A stretch of 64,000 bases of DNA, taken from NCBI RefSeq assembly GCF_947172395.1, contig NC_069087.1, positions 5,909,107 through 5,973,106 of the forward strand, in the 5' to 3' direction. This DNA comes from Bicyclus anynana. Lineage: Eukaryota > Arthropoda > Insecta > Lepidoptera > Nymphalidae. This document shows positions 55,734 through 64,000 of this stretch, one piece after another. Below the pieces are notes generated by a model. That model was not told where the DNA came from. It did not search any database and saw only the letters and a program-made list of their open reading frames with translations. Position 1 is the first letter of the stretch. Every line of letters begins with the position of its first letter. The position numbers were made by a program, and so were the translations under genes.

Positions 55734-56705
55734 TTCAAACATGGAAACTCGTCGGCTGAATCACGGCCGCACTTCATTGCGTTCATTACAGCGAGTGTGT
55801 CGCGGATAAGCGAGGGTGGATTCACTGAGTGACCAGATTTGTCTGGATTAAAGCAGGAGATTCGCAAAATTCAAATGAAAGTCAATTTAGGGTAAGTGCC
55901 TGTGTATGAAAAAGCTCAGCGGGGTAGGTTGAGGTATGATGAACCATTTAGATCCAAAAGTGTTCGTTCAAATTTGTCTATTTAAATGAAATTGTCGAAG
56001 CTATATTGAGGCATGATACATAAGTATATGTACTTACTATAAATTGAGTTATGTAGACAGAAATTAATCATCTAAATGAAATCAGTGATAATTAATAATT
56101 ACGCGTGGAAACTCGTCGGCTGAATCATGGTATATCGCAGATAAGCGCGGGTGGATTTACTGAGTGATCAGATTTATCTGGCTTAAAGCAAGAAGTTCGT
56201 ATAAGTCAAAATCAAAATACATAAACAAAAGTTAGGACCTTCACTGAAATGTTAAATTTCCGCTACAGTGTTTTTAATGAAAACTTATTAAACTTTCGGA
56301 TAGTGACCACATACTACATTTTGAAACATGTATTTTATTGCGTTCATTGTCTACAAATCTTCTATCGCAGATTTGCAAGGGTGGACTAATGAATTAATGC
56401 GTGGCCAAATTTATAAGGCCCAAAGAGTGCAAAAGTTGAAATCAATCATTAAAGACGGTAGACTAAGAAAAATCGTATCTGTCTATTAAAAATTGTCCGT
56501 CGAAAAGCGTTAAATTACAGTGCCACCACAGTAGCATTAATTTTAATTAAAGTGATAAAGTTATTAGTGTAGGGTAGATACCAATTACCTACGTGTGAAA
56601 CAAGTAAACTCATTGGATGTTGGTATCATTTGTATCACGGATAAGCGAAGGTGGTTTTACTAAGTGACCGGATTTATTTGGCTAAAAACAGGATGAATCA
56701 AAGCA
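55734..56705. repeat. Four diverged copies of a ~60-bp block
   Basis: Cores at 55801-55860, 56135-56195, 56366-56430 and 56637-56696 share CGC(G/A)GATAAGCG-GGGTGG, then ACTGAGTGACCAGATTT-TCTGG-TAAA. Copies 1 and 2 also share GGAAACTCGTCGGCTGAATC upstream. Spacing is 230-335 bp, so it is not a simple satellite. The third copy is the most changed. Confidence 0.82.
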
Positions 56706-57290
56706 AAAACTTATCAGGTCCGCCACATACACTATACCTATGAGCATAATTATATAGCTAGCTCTAACAAACTTTCATATTTTATAACGTGAATAACTGT
56801 CATATTTTATAACTTTCATATCTTGTAGCCATCACGGACTCTTTATCTATTAGAGAATATTTTTTTTTTAAAGAACCTCTTAACATGTTACCAAATGTTA
56901 CCCTAGATTATCACTGTAAAATGATTTAGGTACTTACTGTGCTTATTTTTTGTTTTTGTTTTTCATAGTTCAATTTTTAGAAACGAGGCGTTTATCCTAG
57001 TGTGCCATCTTGCCCAGTTTCACCTTAGTATAAATAAGTTATTACTCTATCAAAATACCAATATGTACCTAACCACAGACTTGGTAATTGGAAAATAACC
57101 GCAATCAAACTTTACCGCATATATTTACCAAATTATACAAAGCCAGCAAACATTTCACTCCGAATTCACGATAATTAATTAGAAGGAAATTCTCGGAAAA
57201 TATTGTGAATTACAAATTACAAATTTTCTTTGGATGCTCCAATTTCGGACTAACCGCTCGCATTTATGTTCGCATAAATTTTCGCATCCC

Positions 57291-57513
57291 ACTATTAATA
57301 TTATAATCGCGAAAGTTTGTATGATGTTTATTTGGTTGTTTGTTACTCTTTAACCGCCGCAACTACTGAAGCGATTTGGCTGAGATTTTAATGGAAATAG
57401 ATTTTACTCTGGATACACATAGGTTACCTACTTTTCATCCCGAAAAAATCCATGGTTCCCGAAGGATTTGCGAAAAACGAGTTTTCACGCGGACGAAGTC
57501 GCGGGCGTCCGCG
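57291..57513 (-). repeat. Rep-D copy, complete
   Basis: Minus-strand from ACTATTAATATTATAATCGC to GAAGTCGCGGGCGTCCGCG, with GAAAAAATCCATGGTTCCCG inside. It abuts repeat X copy 2. Confidence 0.82.
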
Positions 57514-57525
57514 AGTTTCATAAAA

Positions 57526-57934
57526 AGCAAAGACTGACTGGATATTTGCAAAATAAATAAGATTATCAAATTTCAAAATCTTTTAAAAATCTTTTATCGT
57601 AATTAAATGAAAATTCATACAGTTTTAGCTTCCTTACATTAAATGTGACATTTGTCAATAAATTAACAATAAACATAAACGCACAAATAACAAAGGTATT
57701 AACAATTTTGTTCGAACGCACATACAAATCTAACGATCATGATGCACCTAAGACGTCATTCATTCGTACAATTTTGTATAGGGCATTTTTCAGGGATCCG
57801 CAAAATCTGACCATTTAAAACCCTGTAGCTCCGAAAGTTATGATCGCAGATACTCTGTTACTTTCACAAAATTGTTTTACTATTAGCATACTATTAATTT
57901 ATATACAATTAAAAAACTCTCATTATCCCTATTG
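57526..57934 (-). repeat. Repeat X, uninterrupted copy
   Basis: Reverse-strand copy of the repeat that hosts the Copia element, giving a picture of the empty site. It directly abuts a minus-strand Rep-D copy at 57291-57513. Identity to the first copy looks like roughly 80-85 percent by eye. Confidence 0.78.
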
Positions 57935-57948
57935 TGTTGAACACACAA

Positions 57949-58738
57949 GAATATTGTTTGGTTAGCGATTAATACGTAAGGATTAAAAAACAAGTTATAA
58001 CCGCAATTTTTCGATTGACTAATTAAAATAAAACTTTTCTACATTTTTACACTCACCATGTCTTATTTTTTATACTGGTAGCTAAAATACAGGTAGGTAG
58101 CTACAATAAAAGCTTTGTACAATGCATAACTTACGTTAAACATATTCAAATTCATACCTATATTAATTTTCCTTTTGAAAAACAGAAATAAAAAAATCAT
58201 AAAGATTGTTAGACAAATCTTATGTTGACATGACAATAGTTATGTGGAACATCCATTTCTGTCAGTGTGCTTTATAAAAAACATGAACAAAAAGCCCTTC
58301 TTGCAGTCGGATAAAAACCTAGCAAGTAAGTATTGCAATGTGGTCGTACGAACAAAAATAGTCCTGTGCCGAGTCCCGCCAAAAGCGAGTCGTAGGGTGA
58401 CGGTATTTATGAAGCCGCTGGCTTTTCAATTTCCGCTCCCTGCGCCCTTTCCCGCGCACCCTCGCTTCACCCGTCGCTTCACCGAAGACTCTTCACAACG
58501 TAATTTTATTAAAAAGACAGACCGTGACTCGTTCTGAATTTTTATCTCTCTGTTCGAGTCTGCTGCGTTCCATTCCACGTCCTATCCGCATTCGAAATTC
58601 GAAAAGGGTTCAAAATTTATCCTCCGGGGGCATAGACTTTATTGGTTTCGTTTCTTTTAAAATAGGGCAAAGGTACTGCGCTATTCAGCCAAAATAAATT
58701 CAGCGATTCATCTTAAATTAAATTAATTGTTATCTCGT
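57949..58738. other. No gene seen; GC-richer patch
   Basis: 58360-58610 has CCGAGTCCCGCCAAAAGCGA and is GC-richer than its surroundings. The 97-residue frame at 58244-58537 spans it but shows no domain, and its start lies in AT-rich DNA; not called a gene. Confidence 0.4.
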
Positions 58739-58995
58739 CATCATCATCATTAACGACCCATAGTAGGCTCACTGTAGAGTAAATACGAGGTTCCTCTCAG
58801 AGGGTGTAGGGTAATAGTCCACCCATTTAGCAGACTTCACACACTCAGAATATGAAGAAAATTCTCAGTTTTCTCACGATGAGATGTTCACCGTTTGTGA
58901 CACGTGATATTTAATATCTTAAAATGCACACAACTGAAAAGTTGGAGGTGCATGCGCTAGACCTGATTCTACACCCTCCGAATCGCCCTTCAATC
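58739..58995 (-). mobile_element. SINE-B copy, diverged
   Basis: Minus-strand, with a CATCATCATCATTAACGACC tail, CAGACTTCACACACTC and AACTGAAAAGTTGGAGGTGC. The head is heavily changed and the GGCCCAATGCGG block is partly lost. Confidence 0.75.
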
Positions 58996-59419
58996 GCGAG
59001 TATTGTATACCTATAGTATCTACCTATACCTACCTAGTTGAACGGCAATGATTCGCTGGACTTTCTTTGACGATGCCCGTCTAAGGATAGAATGCCCGGC
59101 TAATTGCTTAGTTAGGCACTGGGTATTATGGTAGTTAATTTGGAAAGACATCTTGCTAAAAACATTAAAGATCAAACTCGTGCGTTCACTCGTCTTCCGC
59201 ATTTTTTTATGAGACCGCAAACGAATAGACTCTTTAAATATGTGGTACGTTAGAGGAAAATGATTCGGATTCCATGGACTGCATAAATACGCAAAGTTAA
59301 AGATTAAAAAAATTTTTGAAAAACCCCCGAATGTCATGAAATAATTAATTACACTCTTGATCCAGTCATCAATATTCTCTTTCAGAGACCGCCTTCAAAA
59401 ATATTTGCGTTGTACTTTC

Positions 59420-59600
59420 CTTTCATCCTCCACAACTTTTAAATGGTTCAACCGATTTTCTTCAAACATGTCTAAGAATACTCGCCCGTAAGTCACCTAT
59501 AATACAAAAAAAAAACTAAAATAGCTTCATCCGTTCTAGAGCTATGCCACAGACAGACTGACAGACAGACACGTCAAACTTATAACACCCGGGGGGCTAA
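59420..59600 (+). repeat. Unclassified repeat with CAGACAGA run
   Basis: AAATGGTTCAACCGATTTTC, ATGTCTAAGAATACTCGC and GACAGACAGACACGTCAAAC with CTTATAACACCC at the end. The layout is that of a common dispersed repeat; one copy only in this window. Confidence 0.55.
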
Positions 59601-59685
59601 CAAGGATCTCTCATCTCTACCTCCTGCCTCAAACGTATACTTAGAGTACCTACTTTAAACACATTGCCAGGAAAGACAGACAATC

Positions 59686-60045
59686 TGAAAGAAAATGTTA
59701 TTACTGGCAAGGTGGAAGGAAAAAGGCTGCAAGAGCGCAGCCCGATGCGTTGGTCTGACTAGAACAGCTATTCTCTAACAATGTTTTGTATAACTCGCAA
59801 GTGCGAGTTTCGAATTCGCCGCTATCTTTCTGATTCTATAGTATCGTGTTAAACAGAGAGAGATAGAGATGAATTCGAAACTCGCACTTGCGAGTTATAA
59901 AAATATCGTTACAGAATAGCCTCGCAGATCCGTACCACACTCGAGTCTACATCTACCAAACAGCTGGGAGATAGAAAAAGATGGCACAACACCTTATGGA
60001 GCAAAATCAAAGATGGAGGTGGTCACGACTCTCACACATGAGGAC
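59686..60045 (+). mobile_element. LINE C-terminal fragment split by a foldback element
   Basis: Before 59766 the plus strand reads VITGKVEGKRLQERSPMRWS; after 59921 it resumes in another frame as QIRTTLESTSTKQLGDRKRW and ends ...GGGHDSHT-stop. GKVEGKR...R.PMRWSD and the final W..L....GGHD are typical of the last part of many insect LINE ORFs. The foldback element at 59767-59920 sits between the two pieces. Confidence 0.7.
59767..59920. mobile_element. Foldback element G, copy 2 (inside a LINE)
   Basis: Ends GCTATTCTCTAAC and GTTACAGAATAGC, inner AACTCGCAAGTGCGAGTTT and AAACTCGCACTTGCGAGTT, centre TATAGTATCGTGTTAAACAG in opposite orientation to copy 1. It splits a LINE C-terminal fragment. 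Confidence 0.83.
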
Positions 60046-61440
60046 TACAACTCACGGATTGCCATTAAGCAAGTGTAAATTGTTAGCAGAAATTTCAACC
60101 CAAAAAACTGATACATTGCCTATGTCGTTAAAATTGTAATTAACGTTCCTTAGATATCTTTATGTTATTATCTCCCTTGCATTAATTTTCATATTTTAAT
60201 ATTGCAACATTTAATAGGTTCATACACGCATAAATGGTGTCACGTAAAAAGCGTGACGGTTCAAGTGATCATGGTACTTGATAGTTAATAATATCTGTGC
60301 AAAAATACTTATTTAAAAATTTATAATTTGTATCTACCTATTTACGCACCATCACTGGAAGTGTGAACACAAAATGCAACTTATCTGCTGCACATTTTTT
60401 TAATTGAGAAAATTTCATTACCACATACCTACATCTAATAAGTACCTAACCTTAACTTTAACTAGTACCTATCTGTCTTTTTATACCCTAAGACACCCAC
60501 CTAACTTAAAACAAAACTAAAATAAGTTAGTGAAGTATTATTATTTCTGCATTAAGTATTTCTTTATTTTGTCCTAGGTAAAAGATTTTCATCATTTTGT
60601 CCTATTTAAAACACTTTTATGTATAGGTACCTAATTGTAAATGAATCGAATATTATAGTATCTGTTCTACTCATAAAGATAACATCAAAATTAACGTTTC
60701 ACAAAAAAAAAAATCTTTGACACTAGATGCTTACCTATTAACCAAGTGCTCATTTTACATGATACAACTTAGATACTTAAACATTGTCACAGTCTTCGTA
60801 AGGCGCCTTAAATTAAAACCACATGCAGGTTTTGTAATGTTGAGAAATTTGCACAGGCATTGCAAAAACCGGCTCTTTCCCAGAACGCCTATTGTCAGCT
60901 CGGATACGGCGTGCAATTTTGTTCAACTGCTAACCCCTACTGTAAGCCAGACATAACACAAAAGAATTTAATCAGCAACCTAATTTCAATCTTATTACAT
61001 TACAATTAAGTGCAATTTACATCAATCGCTGTTTCAATGCGGGATTTCGAAACCCTTGTTTATTTGCTCCCGCTTCGAAGCGATTCGTACAAAAAAAGCG
61101 CTGCATACTCTTGAAGCGGTTTCGTAGTTGTTGTATGACAAATTTTAAAGCGCTTTTTTTTAGATTGTAAGGGGAGGCTTTGGACGACGGAGTTTTCAGT
61201 TTAATTGTTGTTGAAACCTTTTTCCTTCGCCTTTGTCATAGTGTCTCTGTCCACTGTTGTGGTTGTTGGTATGACTTTTGAAACTCTGTTACGCATTCGT
61301 GTATTCTTTTATAGGTGTATGGTTCCAAGTTCGATTCCAAGTTCAAATCATTTCTAAGGCTTCTGCATTTCTTTTACTCTATTATTAATGTGCTTTGCCT
61401 ACCGTAATCTACTCTAATATTTTAGAGGATATATTTTTAT
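60046..61440. other. No gene seen
   Basis: AT-rich, with a less AT-rich patch at 61020-61230 (CGCTTCGAAGCGATTCGTAC). The 79-residue frame at 60717-60956 has no recognisable domain. Confidence 0.4.
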
Positions 61441-61585
61441 TTGTAGCGAATAAACTCAAAACTACAAAACCGATTTCAAAAATTTTTTCACCAATAAAAA
61501 GCTACATTTTCAGGAAGTAACATATAGGTTTATTTTATCCCTGTGTTCCCATGGAAATGTGAAGTACGTGGGAGAAACAGTAAGT
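61441..61585 (-). repeat. Rep-C-like remnant
   Basis: Loosely related minus-strand remnant (ACCGATTTCAAAAATTTTTT, TTTATCCCTGTGTTCCCATG). Boundaries uncertain. Confidence 0.45.
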
Positions 61586-61600
61586 CTCATATTAGATATA

Positions 61601-61625
61601 ATACCACTGCGCCACGGAGGCCGTC
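61601..61625 (-). mobile_element. SINE-A head fragment
   Basis: Only ~25 bp: in reverse, GACGGCCTCCGTGGCGCAGT. Just the start of the tRNA-like head survives, next to a Rep-C-like remnant. Confidence 0.6.
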
Positions 61626-61750
61626 ATAAAAAAAGGTAATAGGTAAGTTAGTCGAATCCTACGGAAACACTTACATTTCCTACACCTAGGTAGGTAGGTA
61701 GGTAATACCACTTTATACCTACCTTTATGTCAAGGATCGCTAGAAGCTTT

Positions 61751-61930
61751 AATATCACGTGTCTTAAGCGGTGAAGGAAAAACATCGTTGGGAAGCTTGC
61801 ATACCTGAGAACTTTCTTAGCTCTTTACGAAGTCTGCCAATCCGCATTGGGCCAGCGTGGTGGACTATTAGCCTAACCTCTCTCATTTTAGAAGAGACTC
61901 GTGCTAAACAGGGAGCTAAATATGGGGTAT
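61751..61930 (+). mobile_element. SINE-B copy, head missing
   Basis: Plus-strand body beginning AATATCACGTGTCTTAAGCG, then GTGAAGGAAAAACATCG, GTCTGCCAATCCGCATTGGG and GAGCTAAATATGGG. Lacks the tRNA-like part and a clear ATG tail. Confidence 0.8.
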
Positions 61931-62387
61931 TAAAGATTTTCTTCATTAACTAAATTATAGCAGAATTTGAAATGTATACGTACCTAATTACATAAAAGAA
62001 GATAGAGTTACTATTTCATATTTTCTTCTTGTTTCTAAGCATCATTTTACATTGCATCCCCGACAAAATATATAGCTTAGTGTTCGCTATTTAGAGCCAT
62101 TGTAATGTTTTTCTGCCGCATGTAAAACCTTGTCATTATTTATGATCTATTGGGTAACAGATGATTACAGATAATGAGCTATTGTCTGCTGTCAGTTGCT
62201 TAATTTACTTACTATCCGTGTTTTTTGTTCACACTCCTTTGTGTTTAATGCCTTTTGGTACCATTATGTTTTTAATTGTGTAGAAATGATAATTTTTTAA
62301 CCAACTCCAAAAAAAGGGAGAATTTTCGTTGTTCCTCTAAATGACACTATGAATTGAACCTATAATAAACATTTTATAAGTAGGTAA

Positions 62388-62570
62388 CTAACCAACGCCC
62401 CGCGGTTTCACCGGCGTAGTTCCCGTTCCCGTGAGAATACGAGGATAAAATATAGCATATGACACTCATAAATAACGTGGCTTTCTAGTGGTAAAAGAAT
62501 TTTCAAAATTGGTTCAATAGATCCCGTGATCGATTACCCCCTACAATAACACAAACTTTACCACGTTATA
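62388..62570 (+). repeat. Rep-C-like variant
   Basis: Same subfamily as 15880-16005: CCAACGCCCCGCGGTTTCAC, GAGGATAAAATATAGCATAT and CTTTCTAGTGGTAAAAGAAT. Confidence 0.72.
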
Positions 62571-62702
62571 CGTATAGATATTTGTTGCCTCAAAACGTTT
62601 TAATTACGCTATTATTTTACTTTTATTAACTTTCTCATTAAAAAAACTTAGACTCAGACCCTAACCACCTAGAATCTAACTTTGTGTGGTCGATAAGTAG
62701 CT

Positions 62703-63070
62703 ACAGAAATGAGGAAATCCTTAAAAGAACCAAAGTTACCGTCAACGCCTCGAACAAAGCTGAAGTGGTAAAGACTAGAGCAAATAGATTAAAGAACCGA
62801 TGGATACTGCGGTCCTAAAGAGATGGAGTTCTAAACAATGAGCAAGTTATAAAAGGAAACCCTTGATTATTCTGCACAAAACCGTGTGGTATTCAATGCG
62901 ATTTTAAGAAAATGAATCTTGATGGACTCATCAAACAACTAGTTTTATTTTCCTCTTATTCAAAATGAAAATGGTAGTAGGAAGTGACTGGATGAGAAAG
63001 GCGGAGGATCGTTCGATCGGAAGGCCTATATGTACCTATGTCCAGCATTAGACGGATACAGGCTGATAGT
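62703..63070 (+). mobile_element. RTE 3' fragment, interrupted
   Basis: GAAATGAGGAAATCC and AAAGCTGAAGTGGTAAAG match the RTE C-terminus. After about 62832 unrelated sequence intervenes, and RTE-like 3' sequence (GGCCTATATG, GGCTGATAG) returns at about 63020. The oldest-looking copy in the window; boundaries are approximate. Confidence 0.65.
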
Positions 63071-63539
63071 GTGGTATGTATTGTAAACTCCAAATATGAC
63101 CTGTTCCATAGCTTAGATAGCATCCAGGTGAACAAACGAACGGTCGTAGACGTACCTACCTACATGTTGACTCAAGAACTTACGCCAATAGTTCAATATA
63201 AGAACCAGATCACTGTTTCGGGCATGTGACCAATGGTGTAACTACCCAGAAGCTAGGCGGTGCAATGACCCGAGACCCTCAAGCTCAGGGGGGCATCGAA
63301 GTCTTTGAACTAGAAAATCGCGATCAAACTGAACTTAGAAAATTTAGAAAACGAAAAAGAGATGATGACTTAGAATTTTTATGTATTTGTAAATATTTAA
63401 TATTTTTACTAAAACCTACCCAGCTTAGCTGCAATCAATGCCTGATGGTAAGCGATGATGCAGCCTAAGGTGGTAGAAGATGCCTATGCACTCTTGACTA
63501 GAAAATACCCATATTATAGGTGGTGGGGAAAACTGAAGC

Positions 63540-63780
63540 TAGAAGAGCATTCTACATCTTTGCAGAGCGTATAAGGAAAGAGGAACTAAACCGCTTATTA
63601 CGCGTCCGAGGAATTTCGACAACGTAGCGGTTCAGATCTCTACGATGCAGCAGTCTGGTAAAACAACGAAGGTGGCACAAGATCGAACAGTTCCTGAGCG
63701 CACTCCCCGAAATATATCCTGTAGAACACTGATAGGCAGGCAACCTTTCGGCGATGCTCTAAGCTTTGTTTACCTAGGAT
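63540..63780 (+). repeat. Unclassified repeat, longer copy
   Basis: Ends with ATATATCCTGTAGAACACTG and TTTCGGCGATGCTCTAA, matching 51958-52022; the left part (GAACTAAACCGCTTATTACG, GATCTCTACGATGCAGCAG) is found only here. No useful frame. Confidence 0.5.
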
Positions 63781-64000
63781 ATGCACTATAAGAAGGATAG
63801 GCAAATAGGGAGATGGCACAAGCAGAAGAAGAAGTAGATGTTTATATCTTTAATAGAAGTCCAAGAGAGTGTTCTACTCTTCAAACAACTATTCTAACAA
63901 CATACACATCTTTGGGAATCAATAAACCCATTAAAGTAGTGCCCAAAGCGTCTAACATGTTAACGCCGTCTCTGACGAAACCCTAAACAATAAAAGCATC

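Noticed and set aside
55734..56705. CRISPR-like array (repeated blocks with spacers)
   Set aside because: Blocks are diverged and spacers are 170-275 bp and uneven; this is an animal genome and nothing resembles cas genes.
58244..58537. 97-residue frame as a small gene
   Set aside because: Low-complexity basic C-terminal half, no recognisable domain, and it runs from AT-rich into GC-rich DNA without a plausible start context.

Overview
The window looks like a repeat-rich intergenic or deep-intronic stretch of a lepidopteran (moth or butterfly) genome. The reasons are that it is AT-rich, carries many short interspersed repeats of types I associate with Lepidoptera (from memory, not from a search), and is dense in the palindromic word TAGGTACCTA. 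I found no host protein-coding exon that I can defend. The only long open reading frames belong to two transposable elements.

The first is a complete RTE-type non-LTR retrotransposon on the minus strand (11413-14460). It has one intact 990-residue endonuclease and reverse transcriptase frame, a (ATG)n 3' end and a perfect 10-bp target-site duplication. At least nine older, 5'-truncated relatives lie across the window. The second is a complete Copia LTR retrotransposon on the plus strand (39257-43713). Its two 202-bp LTRs read as identical, it has a 5-bp duplication, a Copia-style primer-binding site and an intact gag-pol frame. It sits inside an older repeat (repeat X) that has a second copy at 57526-57934, and both lie between two direct copies of a further ~100-bp repeat.

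The rest is a mosaic of smaller repeats, labelled here for convenience. SINE-A and SINE-B are two tRNA-derived SINE families with visible box A and box B promoters. SINE-B ends in the same ATG-rich tail as the RTE element, which suggests it borrows the RTE machinery. Rep-C, Rep-D, Rep-E, Rep-F and Rep-H are short dispersed families. There are four or more foldback (MITE-like) elements, 3' ends of three other LINEs, and microsatellites.

Region by region. 0-11 kb: small repeats, two strong hairpins, a CTTT microsatellite. 11.4-14.5 kb: the full-length RTE. 14.48-14.97 kb: two foldback elements. 16.7-20.2 kb: Rep-H, an RTE remnant, SINE-A and an almost perfect 640-bp tandem duplication. 22.4-23.4 kb: an unexplained cluster of GCATGC-like words. 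23.9-26 kb: a CR1/Jockey-like LINE end, a foldback element and tandemly duplicated RTE tails. 26-27.7 kb: repeat-poor, CpG-containing DNA that could be regulatory. 28-36 kb: diverged duplications, RTE and Rep-C remnants. 36.8-39 kb: a foldback element and a degenerate minisatellite. 39-44.1 kb: the Copia nest. 45-46 kb: an old duplication. 47.8-53.5 kb: LINE, SINE and Rep remnants, including a 226-bp insertion in a SINE. 55.7-56.7 kb: four diverged copies of a 60-bp block. 57-64 kb: repeat X copy 2, a LINE interrupted by a foldback element, and SINE and RTE debris.

All family comparisons were made by reading the sequence. No alignment, database search or conservation test was run.
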